Shown piece by piece: positions 34,680 to 45,111 of a DNA stretch of 57,989 nucleotides; position 1 is the first letter of the stretch; each line of letters begins with the position of its first letter. A program made the position numbers and the translations under genes. The notes under the pieces are model-generated. The model was not told where the DNA came from. It saw nothing but the letters and a program-made list of their open reading frames with translations, and searched no databases. The stretch is from Nemertoderma westbladi. Lineage: Eukaryota > Xenacoelomorpha > Nemertodermatida > Nemertodermatidae. The DNA is taken from contig JAUCBJ010006597.1 of the NCBI GenBank assembly GCA_032718475.1, forward strand, positions 1 through 57,989, read 5' to 3'.

Positions 34680-34923
34680 TCAGAGCGCACCTTGGTGTAG
34701 TGGTTATATTGAATTCACATATCTCGGAGGTTCTGGGTTCAACCCCGGCGTGGGGGCCAAGGTAGTTTTCGTTTCGGCACGAATGTTTTGAAGGGTATAG
34801 CGAGGCATCTATGCCTTGCATCCTTAAATGGTAGCTAAATGAGTAATGGACTTTCTGCCTATGTCGACCAGCATGTGAAGTTTCCCCGGTATTCCCCTTA
34901 AACACGGGGGGGGGGGGGGGGGG
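34680..34923 (+). mobile_element. tRNA-derived SINE with poly-G tail
   Basis: The 5' part has a perfect A box (TGGTGTAGTGG, 34693-34703) and B box (GGTTCAACCCC, 34736-34746) at tRNA-like spacing. The T-stem has two non-pairing positions, so it is a SINE head rather than a working tRNA gene. A roughly 150-base body follows (GTAGTTTTCGTTTCGGCACG ... GTGAAGTTTCCCCGGTATTC). The element ends with CCTTAAACAC and 18 G (34906-34923), an odd tail for a SINE. The minus-strand ORF here is spurious. Confidence 0.75.
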
Positions 34924-35530
34924 TCAATATAACACCTCCCGCTCTGAAACTAACGATACTAACTAAAAGACTAACTGAAACGAACTAAAAGGAATTCAAA
35001 TAAAATAAGCTGGAAATCTAAAATTTGTTTTTAGCGGCTGGTGCGAAATTTTGGTGCCGGCCCATGTGACGAATACCGCCCATGTGAAGAATACCAGGAT
35101 TTCACTTTTTGGTCGACTTTTACTGGAATTTTATATATGAAGATTTTAATTATTTTTTAATTTATCTTTATTGAGTGTATTATAGAGCTTATTTATGTCT
35201 TATAACCTGTAAAGATACTAATTCGTTTATTGTTTTGGTTATATTCAGCCGTTCTGTAACCTGTGTTTTTGGTGAAAACCTGGTATTCTTCACATGGGGT
35301 AACTGGCAAAGTGAAATATAACGGCATAAAGTCTGGTATTCTTCGCCCATGTAAAGAATACCAGGATTTCACTTTTCGGTCGATTTTTTATTGGTCGATA
35401 TTTTTTATTAAATTTATCTTTATTAAGTGTTTTATGCGCGTGCGCGATGTCCTTTATCTTTTGAGGGGGATGATCTATTGATCAGTCAGTCAGACGGTTA
35501 GTAAGAAGGTGGGTGTAAACAAGCCGCCGC
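34924..35530. repeat. inverted and direct copies of a GTGAAGAATACCAGG motif
   Basis: CCCATGTGAAGAATACCAGG (near 35080) followed by ATTTCACTTTTTGGTCGA recurs directly near 35346 and as an exact inverted 20-mer near 35278. A TGTAACC module (minus orientation) lies at 35207-35262 between them. Similar AAGAATACCAG/GGTATTCTTCAC motifs occur at about 10290, 44695 and 44845. This is probably a small composite or foldback element. Confidence 0.6.
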
Positions 35531-35534
35531 GGTA

Positions 35535-35720
35535 ACATATTCTCCTTTCCCTCAATTGGTAGGTAACAAAATCCTTTATTATTTTGGTTAGAAAACTCTG
35601 TCTCGGTAACCTGCTCCTTTCCCTCAATTTGTAGGTAAAACGTCGTTTATTGTTTTGGTTAGAAATTGCAGCCGCTGTAACCTGCTCTTTTCCTTCAATT
35701 GGAAGGTAACAACAGCGTGT
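35535..35720 (-). repeat. three tandem TGTAACC modules
   Basis: GTAACCTGCTCCTTTCCCTC, AATTNGTAGGTAACA, then TTTATTGTTTTGGTTAGAAA, repeated with a period of roughly 70-75 bases. This shows that the dispersed single copies derive from a tandem unit. Confidence 0.8.
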
Positions 35721-36690
35721 ATTAATTCCCACATTCCCATCCACCTTCCCATATTCCTTCATTGTCTGAGTATAAACTCCACTGTATCAGCTGGCAATAT
35801 GGGGCATGTTAAGTGTTTCGTCATAATACACACTACACAGTACTGTAGGCCTAGAGAGATACCCCTTCCTGCCTTCCCTTTAGATGTTTAGCGTAACAAA
35901 CAAACAATAAATATTTTAAATGTAATGTATTAATAAGTATAATTACTTAATTAATAATATTAATTATAATTAATATAATTAACTTTAACTATTACTAATG
36001 ATAACTATTAACAAGAAAGATTTACGAAAATATTGCAGCAAATGCTGTATTGTTTTTAATAAATGTTTAATGTTTCAACACCAACTAAATCTACGAAAGT
36101 TGTTTACATCTGAAACTATCCATCTTTGCTGAGACAATCATACCCGCCATCCTTCATCCTACTGTATATCGCATTTTTGTGCATTAGATGCATACCGGTA
36201 TGCCTGTACTGCTACGTCATATGATGATACTGATACATAAACAGGTAACGTGAAACGTCATCCCCTATTCAGTTATTGGCTATTTACCTAACAGACAGTT
36301 AGGTAAATATTATATATCTTTCTCCTGATTGGTTATACAGTACGATCAGATGCTGTCAGATCAGATAAGGACAGACGTTTTATTCCACCTCCAACTGAAC
36401 AATGAACGTACTTAATGACGCTTAAAACATTTAAGATAAATGTACAGTACTTACACAAACACCGGTAGTTGGCTAAAATACATAATGATAATATGTATTT
36501 ATACATATCCGAATACGATACCACATAAGCCATAAGCAGATAAGTGCTGTCGTTCAAGTGGTATCACCATCCCCTGCAGCATCAAATGCGCCCTCCATAT
36601 CAGTATAGCTGACCACGATAGGGTTTCCGGTATCGATATAAGCGCAACGGAAAACTACAGTAGATGATGGAGATATCACAAACCCCTCAA
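35721..36690. other. AT-rich intergenic DNA
   Basis: No gene, array or element is recognised. Confidence 0.5.
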
Positions 36691-36694
36691 ATAC

Positions 36695-37560
36695 TGTAAA
36701 ATGCTACAGTACTACGCGAATGTGCGCTCTATCAATGGTGTATCAAAACAAACTGAACCGGAAGTTATTCTATCAACGTGCGAGTTTGCTCTTATTGCCC
36801 TCAGTGAAACCTTCCTTGATCCCGATACCCGCCGACTCGTGTTGTTTGGGGGAGTATAAAAGTACCCGAGTTGTTTTGCAGGGACAGATCGAAGAATCGT
36901 GTAGGTGGTGGAGTCGCCTTAATTTGCAACCGTTCGCTAAGCCCTATTGAGGTTACTGAAATGTTTAATAGTTGAAGGTAAAGAAAGCTAAATGCTTATG
37001 GCACCCGTACAAATCGATAGAAAACCCAATTACTGGAAAGGTCAAACTGAAAGTAAATAATATGTATTACCGGTATGTATGTATGTACAGTACACGTGTA
37101 GCAAACGTTTTGTAAAATCATGAAACTGATAAAATTTTGTAAAATATTAAATAGAATCATGGCGTATAAAAACAGTACGGTATGTAAAATAGGTCAAAAC
37201 ATTTGAATTATTCCAGTTGAATTCGCAGATGTTGAATGTGTTGCAGTCGATATTTCATGTAGTACTCCCGTTCGAGTGATATGTGTCTACCGACCACCAG
37301 ATACAGTATTCAATATAATAATTTGCTTTGTGAATTAATTGAAATGCTTTGCTCTGCTGTTTCTTATACAACTGTAGTCGTCGGTGACTTTAATTACCCT
37401 GATTTTAATTGGCAAAATGGTAGTTTTCCTTCGACCAATAGAGCATATAATAATTTTAATGATCTTTTATCCCTTTGTAATTTTACACAGCTTGTCAATT
37501 TTCCTACTCGAAATAATAATCTTTTAGATTTTATTTCAGATTTTAAGCCAACCAAGTAGG
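36695..37560 (+). pseudogene. CR1/Jockey-like LINE endonuclease fragment, disrupted
   Basis: Reads as the 5' part of an apurinic-type endonuclease of a non-LTR element in broken frames: YANVRSINGVS, ALIALSETFLDPDT, a frameshift, then RVGGGVALICNRS. After about 240 bases of unrelated sequence (about 36965-37205) it resumes with VAVDISCSTPVRVICVYRPP and VVVGDFNYPDFNW. The GDFN and VYRPP signatures are typical of CR1/L2/Jockey clades. In-frame stops and the insertion make it dead. Confidence 0.75.
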
Positions 37561-37564
37561 TAGG

Positions 37565-40545
37565 TCAGGTCAGGTAGGTCAGGTCAGGTCCCCAGATCCT
37601 GCTACCACTATGGCAGTAATGTGGTTGCTACCTGTAGCTGTCCTGTCAGCCCAGTAGGGCAGGCCCGATAAGCATAGCCTATTCATTATTTAGTTGATCA
37701 AGAGTGGGTTGGTTTAGCCCCGTCAACTAAATAAGTCATTGAGGGCTATAGCGCCTAGGGCACCATTGAAGGCAAAGGCTTGATACGCATCTGCATTAGA
37801 GATGATACAAGCCCCGCCCTGTCTATACTGGATGCTCCTCTACCAGTGTTAGGTAACCTAACCCAGGAGGCACACTTGGTTCAGGGTGTAACAAATGGAC
37901 CCCTACAGTCGGCAGCAGGGCTGTAGGCCATGGATAGGCGGAAGGTAATCAACCAACGGCTAGACATGCTGACAAGGTCGGCGGAAGGTAATCAACCAAC
38001 GGCGAACTACTGCGAAGACGCTTGTAGGAGTTGCGACCACAAGCGGTTTACTCCCGCAACTGAAAGGTATGAGTATGAGAACCCTCCAGGAGAAATACCG
38101 GCTCGGTCGTCGCCCGGGTCAACAAGGACCGCGTCCCTCAGTGGTACACCAGGCTGGGGTCGATAAATTGGCTACTCGAACAGAAGACAGAGAAGAAAGA
38201 AGAACCAACCTGTTGAAATGTAAAAAGACACTAAAGATTGCTACAATGAACGCACGCACGCTGAAAGCACAGAGCAAACAGGGTGACATGGTCGCTCTGG
38301 CAATGGAATATAACATCGACATCATCTGCATCCAAGAACATCGGATTTGTCATGAAGACACTGCCATGAAGTACAATGACATTGGAAATGGATGGACGTT
38401 AAAGTAACAAGCTCAGCAGTAAGAAACTCGGCCAATGCATCAATTGGTGGAGTAGGAATTCTGCTAAGCCCATTTGCACTTAAGACCCTAAACAACATCG
38501 AATCTATAAATTCCAGGGTTATGATCGCAACATTTGATGGGAATCCCAAGACAAAAGATATATGTTGGAACCAAGGCCAGAACAAGCAGTCAAGTTTTAT
38601 GAAGAACTGACTGGACTTATTAAGGACATCCCGAAACACAATGTTAAAGTCATTGCTGGTGACCTGAATGCGCAAATTGGCCCAGAAGACATCAAGGGTT
38701 ACACCTATAACACCAGTTCTAACAGAAATGGGTACTTACTTTTAGACCTAATGGAAGAATGTGAATTGATACCAACAAACAACACATTCGAAAAGAGTAA
38801 GGGGAAGAAGCTATGCACCTTTCAATACCCTAATGGAACCAAAGCACAACTGGATTACATCCTTATAAACAAAAAGTGGAGAAATAGCATGATCAACTGC
38901 GAGGCATACAGCTCGTTCAACCTAATTGGTTCGGACCACAGAATTGTGACTGCAGAGATCAGACTCAGTTTGAGAGCCAGCAAACCCAGGACAAGCAAGC
39001 TAATCAACTATGACTGAGAGAAACTCAGAACTGACAATGCTGTAAAGGATGCTTATACAGTAGAAGTTCAAAACCGCTTTGAAGCACTTCAGTCAATGGA
39101 TGAAGACCACTCCACCGATTCAATATACCAGAATATAATAACAGCCCACAAGGAATCAGCTAAGAGGCATATCCCCCAGAAACCTAAACGAAAACAGTAT
39201 GTGCCATGGCAAAACTCTGAGGTTACTTGTAAGAGAGAAGATCTTAAGATAGCCTACAAAGTTAAAACCGAACAACCAACTACCGAAAACATTAACAAGG
39301 TTGAGAAAGCTAAGGACGATCTTAAATTGGCCTACAACATCAGCCAGGAAAAGTACATACAGGATAAAACTGAAGCAATTACAACTGCTCACATACAGCA
39401 ACAATCAAGACTTACCTGGCAAACTGTAAATGAGGTATCTGGTCGGAAAAGTTGTGCAAAGGGGCGCCTCAAAGCCGATAGTCCTGAAGAACGTGTTGGG
39501 AAGTGGAAAAATCACTTCAGCAACTTGCTTGGGCAGCCACCAAACATCGAGGTCAGCCCTACAAGGAAAATATATGACAAGACACTACCTATAGAAACAG
39601 GGGACTTCACACCTGCCGAACTCCAAAGAAGCATTAAAAGCATGTCCAATAATAAAGCGAGTGGATTATATGAAATCCCAGCGGAGGTATGGAAAACCGG
39701 AGTGCTAAATAGACCATTATTGAATGTTTGCAACCGGATGTTAAAAGGGGAAAAGTCACCACCAATTTGGACTAAAGGTCAACTAAAGCCTCTCCCCAAG
39801 AAAGGAGACCTCGGCATACCAACAAACTATCGTGGGATCTGTCTGCTTGTGGTGGCTGCCAAAATATACAATAAAATGATTCTATATAGGATTAGGCCGC
39901 AAATAGAGAAACTACTGCGTAAGAGCCAAAACGGAATTCGACCAAGTAGATCAACAATAGCTCAGATACTTGCACTACGGAGACTGATTGAAGGAATTAA
40001 GTCAAAGAATCTCCCCGCAGTCATGACTTTTGTGGACTTTAAGAAGGCATTCGACTCCATCCATAGAGGTAAAATGCTTGAAATCCTAAGAGCTTATGGA
40101 ATACCAGAAGTAATTGTTGCTGGCATTGGGTTGTTATATTGTGACACAGAAGCGCAGGTACTCTCACCAGATGGTGAAACTGAGTTTTTCTCAATCCTGG
40201 CTGGCGTACTGCAAGGTGACACATTAGCACCATTACTATTTGTAATTGTGCTGGATTACGCAATGAGGACGGCCACAAAAGGTGAAGATCTGGGATTCAC
40301 ACTTCAAGAACGCAGAAGTAGTATATATCCGGCAACTACAGTCACAGACACCGACTTTGCGGATGACATCGCCCTGCTCTCTAATACGCTAGCAGATGCA
40401 CATATCATATAACATAACATATATAGATCAACTTGAAAGGGATACTGAACTTGGGAGAAACGAAATTGCGACAACTATGGAGAATCGGGAAGCCTGGAAG
40501 GATCTGATTTCCACTGTCCGAGTTCGCTCGACCTAGTAGTAGTAG
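37565..40545 (+). mobile_element. LINE-A, near full-length non-LTR retrotransposon with internal deletion
   Basis: A 5' untranslated part (37565 to about 37929, starting after GTCAGGTCAGG repeats) precedes a broken ORF of endonuclease and reverse transcriptase. The 3' end is DQLERDTELGRNEIATTMEN...RSTstop followed by a (TAG)n tail at 40530-40545. At about 40410 the frame jumps from shortly after the FADDIALL box to that C-terminus, so the thumb and most of the C-terminal domain are deleted. The endonuclease type (KIATMNARTL, CIQEHR, GDLNAQIG, GSDHR) is RTE-like. The clade call is tentative. Confidence 0.85.
37930..40412 (+). pseudogene. LINE-A endonuclease-reverse transcriptase ORF (broken)
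   Basis: Endonuclease motifs are spread over three frames: 38069-38407 (KIATMNARTL, IICIQEHRI), 38392-38610 (the ASIGGVGILLS stretch) and 38562 onward (VIAGDLNAQIG, GSDHRIVTAEI). From 38562 the frame is open to 40412 except for TGA at 39015-39017, where a Trp codon TGG would fit. The RT blocks are LKPLPKKGDLG, NYRGICLL, SQNGIRPSRST, VMTFVDFKKAFDS, LAGVLQGDTLAPLLF and TDFADDIALL, so the catalytic Asp residues are kept. At least two frameshifts, one nonsense codon and loss of the thumb make it inactive. Confidence 0.85.
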
Positions 40546-43500
40546 TAAGCCAACCAACCACCAAGGTTAAGGCTGAATCACCAGCCGATCGCCTCAATGG
40601 TTGGAAAGCCCACTTTGAAAATCTCCTCAATAATGACAGGGTATTGCCTGATAACGTTATAAAAGTAAAAGTGTCTGAGTCTGTACTCCCAGATATTCCC
40701 ATTGGCGATATCTCCTTTGCAGAAGTCAAGGCTGCTGCAAAGAGCATTAAGACCAATCGTGCCAGTGGAGTAGATGTTGTTCCCCCTGAGGTCTTTAAAA
40801 TACCTGAGTGTTTAAAGCTCATCTATCCCATCATAGTAGACATGTACCGAACAACAAGAGTCCCGCAAGAAATGAAAACAAATAAGTTGGTGCCAGTTCC
40901 CAAGAAGGGCAACCTAACTCTCTATGGTTCTTTTCGGGGAATCTCATTGATCTCGATTGCTGCAAAGCTATACAATAGGATTCTATTAAATCGCATCAGG
41001 GATCCCATTGAGAGACTGCTCCGTGGAAATCAGAATGGGTTCCGTAAAGGTCGTGGGACCATGGAGCCCATTTTGGCACTTAGAATGATAATTGAAGAAT
41101 TATCAAAAAAGAAAGACAGGCATCTGGCTGTTATCTTTGTTGACTTCTTCAAGGCCTTTGATTCAGTCTCTCGCTCACGTATGTTCAGCATACTTTCATT
41201 ATATGGATTCCTGATGAAATTATTGCAGCAATCAGATCAGTATACGATGGTTCGACAACATTTGTGTCTACTGTTGACGGTGACACAGAACCATTTGAAG
41301 TATTGGCTCATTCCAAAGTAAAGTACGGGACATTCGTACACAATTTTGAACTTTGATTGCCTGTACAATGTTATCCACAGCACACATGTGCACAAAATTG
41401 TGCTTGGATTGAACTTTCGAATATCAGCTTTGATTTCGCTAAGATTATGGCGGGACTTAGTCACTTTTGAGAAAACACCAGCTTGTCCAATTAAGGTAAA
41501 GTACGGATTCGTACGAAATGGTTTTTTTATTTTATGATTTCAATTCTAATATTTAGCGAATTGTGCGCAGGTACAGTGTTGAGTTGATGTTTAGGATAAA
41601 GCTGTATTATTAAGCTTAAATAAAAATATAAATATAAGACGAATTGCTCCATTGCTAATTTTTTACAGTGTGGTTTGTGTGGTAAAGTATGGGACATTGC
41701 TAAGTAAAGTACGGGACCTGTACGAATTTTATGGTTAAAATGGTCTCTTACACTTAACATGACAGTAATTTCTGGATAATTAGTGATAATAAATTGCAAC
41801 TAAGTATTTCCAACCAAGATATGGATACAAAATGTGGGGCGGCCCACAAATTGACCCGAAGTCTTAGCATATGTGCCCTTGAGGAGTTGTATGTCATCTG
41901 TCAAATTTTTGATCGCTAATACTGTATAACTCGGTCATTTTTAGATGAAATTAAACCAAACCTGGTTCATATGAAGTCTGTCAAAAGTCTGGAAAGAATC
42001 TGAAGTTTAAGGAATCAAAGGTCACATATCAGACAGTCTGTCTGTTGGTACCGATAGTTTCAAAATTTTGATAAAACCGAAATAAGTCCGCCAATCATTT
42101 ATGAAATATAACCAAACTTGGTACACATGTAGTCTGTAAAAAGTTTAGAAATTCTTTCTATTTTTCTGAAAATGTATCAATTACTGTACTTACCGATCTT
42201 CTTATCTGCTAAAAAACTAAATTTTTTGAGATTTGTTGTAAAGTACGGGACTTTACTTGCATAAACTCAAAGATTAGTTAACTGAGGAATGATTCCTAGT
42301 TCAAATACATACTTCTATGCTTCCCCCTACTATCATCCTAAAGCATTATAACACTCCTGCCCTCCAGGTTTCATATATTACATTAATACAGTGCACTAAA
42401 ATGTAATCGCCATTATAATGGTAAAGTATGGGACAATTTGCAATTGGCCGTCATGATGTTTCTGAGGGAGTAGATTATGAAACTACAGGGTAATTGTTTC
42501 TTAAGATGACGCAACACAAACGTGCTTTGCATTCCACTGGGTGATTGGGCTGAGTTAGACTACTTATATGTGTATAAATTAAAAATTTCACTATTTTGTG
42601 GTAAAGTATGGGACTTTACATGCATAAACCCAAAGATTTCTTGACTGAGGAATGATTCTCAGTTCAAATATAGACTCCTATTCTTACGGCCGACTATGAC
42701 CTTAGAGTATTATATCACTCATGGCTTCACATATTACATTAATACAGTGCACTAATATAATCGCCATTTTAATGGTAAAGTATGGGACAATTTTCAATTG
42801 GCCGCCATGATATTTCCGAGGGAGTGAAGATGAAACTAATTGTTTTATACAATGACGCAACACAAACGTGCTTTGCATTCCACTGGGTGATTAGGCTGAG
42901 TTACATCTCTGTGAATAAACTAAAAATTTCACTATTTTAGGTAAAGTATGGGACATCACAAGATTAACATTATCGATTTCATTACAGAGGAATGAAACAC
43001 TGGTGAAATTAAATGAAACCAAAGAAATTCGAAAATGGGTTTGTTTTTGATTTGGTACATGCTCAGAAATGTTAATATATTGGTCATAGGAAGTGCCTAC
43101 AGGAAACGAAACTTTTGCACACTTTTATTCACATTTTGTGCAGAGCAGGTGCAAAATTTGTAATTCGACTATTTTTGATAAACCACCTGTGTTGATACAA
43201 TTTTTAGTACTGAATTCATGAAGTACGATAAATTTTGACCTAAAATAAGTATAAATTCAAAGCTACATCTCATTTTTAGAAATTAGTGGGGAGGTTGACC
43301 TTTTCATGGAATGAGCCTATTATGGGGTATCCTCCAAGGAGACACACTTGCACCATTCTTGTTCATTATTGTGGTTGACTATGTTCTACGCATGTCCTTA
43401 GATCATCATAATGATGATGGGGTGCTGATAACTCCACCTACTGGCTCCAGAAGTCGAGGAAATCCTGCCAAGTACCTAATTGATCTAGACTTTGCTGATG

Positions 43501-44310
43501 ACTTAGTACTCTCAGAATCATTAGAGGGAGCCCAACGGCTCCTCAGCTCATTAGAACATGCTGCTTCTAGTGTTGGTCTTTTTATTAACTCCAGAAAGAC
43601 AAACATTTTGACAGTTAACTTTGAAAGTCCTCAGCAAGTCTCTGATCGGATGAGCATAAGCTAAAAGGATGGTATGCTTGAGCATGTGGACGACTTCTGT
43701 TACCTGGGATCATGGATCCGGAAGTCAGGTGAGGACTTTCGAATACGTAAGGGAAAGACATGCGCAGCCTTGAATAGGCTTTCCAGGATTTGGAAGTCAC
43801 CAAGAATTAATCGGAAACTTAAGGTCCGATTATTTAGAGCAGTTCAGTAGTTCCAGTACTCCTATACGGGAGTCCATGCTGGGCACTAATTGCTGAGGAC
43901 ACCAAATCTCTGGATGGCACATTCACAAGAATGCTACGCCGGGTTTATTGTGTCAAGTACAATGCACACATCTCCAACCAGACACTATATAACATTGGAG
44001 GTGTCTCATTGGTTCCCCCAAGCTTGACACTAGAATAAAATCGCCTCCGCTTTGCAGGACATTGCTTTCGCCGTGAGGACCAGCCAGTGCATAATTTTGT
44101 ACTTTAGCAGCCTCATGGAGTGAATAAGCATGGTGGACAGCCCATGACTTTCTTGAGACGCATCTTAAAGGACACTGGCCTTGAAGATGCGGATGATCTA
44201 GCAAATGTCATGGGTGATAGGGAGTTGTGGCGGTGCAATTTTGTTGACAAGCCGGCACAGCATTCTTAAAAATACAGCTGTAATGCAGCATGCCGATCCT
44301 AGTAGTAGTA
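40546..44310 (+). mobile_element. LINE-B copy, interrupted by a DNA transposon
   Basis: Begins directly after the (TAG)n tail of LINE-A, within the pre-RT region (KAESPADRLNGWKAHFENLL), so it is 5'-truncated. RT blocks run to the DGDTEPFEV segment at 41300, then a 2013-bp TIR element intervenes, then RT resumes at 43322 (LLWGILQGDTLAPFLF, LDFADDLVLSE, FCYLGSWIRKSGED) to the C-terminal GDRELWRCNFVDKPAQHS and stop. The 3' UTR ends CCGATCCTAGTAGTAGTA. Frameshifts near 41207 and 43840 and a stop after the MSIS residues inactivate it. Confidence 0.88.
41305..43317. mobile_element. 2013-bp TIR transposon nested in LINE-B
   Basis: The ends are GGCTCATTCCA and TGGAATGAGCC, perfect 11-bp inverted repeats, flanked by TATT on both sides (41301-41304 and 43318-43321). 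Excising the element with one TATT restores the LINE-B sequence GAAGTATTATGGGG, as expected from the related 7.8-kb copy. The interior has no long ORF. It carries eight copies of GTAAAGTAYGGGAC (starting 41318, 41682, 41704, 42238, 42421, 42601, 42775, 42941) and one partial copy at 41496. It also holds a tandem duplication of about 360 bases (42238 to about 42600, and 42601 to about 42957). Non-autonomous; superfamily unassigned. Confidence 0.92.
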
Positions 44311-44392
44311 TACAACTGTAGTCGTCGGTGACTTTAATTACCCTGATTTTAATTGGCAAAATGGTAGTTTTCCTTCGACCAATAGAGCATAT
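44309..44392 (+). repeat. 84-bp exact copy of the CR1-like endonuclease fragment
   Basis: Identical to 37365-37448 (starting TATACAACTGTAGTCGTCGG, ending AGAGCATAT). It begins exactly at the (TAG)n tail of LINE-B. The two copies thus flank about 6.9 kb containing LINE-A, LINE-B and the nested TIR element. Confidence 0.9.
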
Positions 44393-45003
44393 TTAAGTTA
44401 TATATTATTAATAAGCTGTTGCTTGGTTAAAGCTAATTGGGTGTCAAAGGTCAACGATAAAGCTGTCTGGATATGGATAAGAGCAATTAGTTACCAGTAA
44501 GGGAGCTGTATACCCTATGTCTAAGTATAACGAGATGAAAGTCAATGAGGTCATATAGAAACCAATATATAAAACTAATTATTGTTAAATCTAAAATAAA
44601 GTTTGTTAAATTAATGTTAAATAAATGTAAAATAAATTAATGTTTGATATAATTACAATTTTAACCGTTCTCTTCAATGACACATTCATCACGTGAAGAA
44701 TACCAGTTTTAACATTTCAGTCCAAAATTTATTTTATTTTATTTTTATTTTTTTTATGATTGTACATTATATCCTACCTGTAACTCATTTATTGTTTTGG
44801 TTAGATTCAGCCCGTGTGTAACCTCAGGTTTTAGTGCAAACCTGGTATTCTTCACATTCAACTGCAAACTCTGGTACACTTCAAATGGGCCGCAATAATT
44901 AATGAATTAACATTATTTTTAAAGAGATCGTTGTTATTATAAACCGGTACCTATGATTTGTTTTGTATATATATACATATTAATTGGTTACTTAATTGCA
45001 CTC
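44393..45003. other. AT-rich intergenic DNA with one TGTAACC module
   Basis: No gene. A module in minus orientation lies at 44775-44825 (CTGTAACTCATTTATTGTTT then GTGTGTAACCTCAGG), surrounded by GAAGAATACCAG motifs at about 44695 and 44845. Confidence 0.5.
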
Positions 45004-45111
45004 AACATGTTTGTGTATTAATTCGTAACATACATTGCGGTGCATTCAACATGTTTGTGTATTAATTCGTAACATTCGTAACGTTAATTCATTCCTAACA
45101 TATTAATTCGT
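45004..45111 (+). repeat. short repeat leading into the 27-bp array
   Basis: CAACATGTTTGTGTATTAAT followed by TCGTAACAT occurs twice (about 45003 and 45047), followed by further ATTAATTCGT motifs. TTAATTCGTGTCACACTG bridges into the first array unit, so the array may have arisen from this AT-rich precursor. Confidence 0.6.

Noticed and set aside
34687-34762. Functional tRNA gene
   Set aside because: A and B boxes are good, but the T-stem has non-pairing positions, no convincing acceptor stem closes it, and a SINE body follows directly.
41301-43321. Mariner-type TA target duplication for the nested element
   Set aside because: TA is also compatible with the flanks, but only the TATT reading makes the two TIRs end symmetrically; kept as an open alternative.
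45003-45111. 5' terminus of the Helitron
   Set aside because: No recognisable Helitron or Helentron end signal could be singled out in the AT-rich sequence, so no boundary is claimed.
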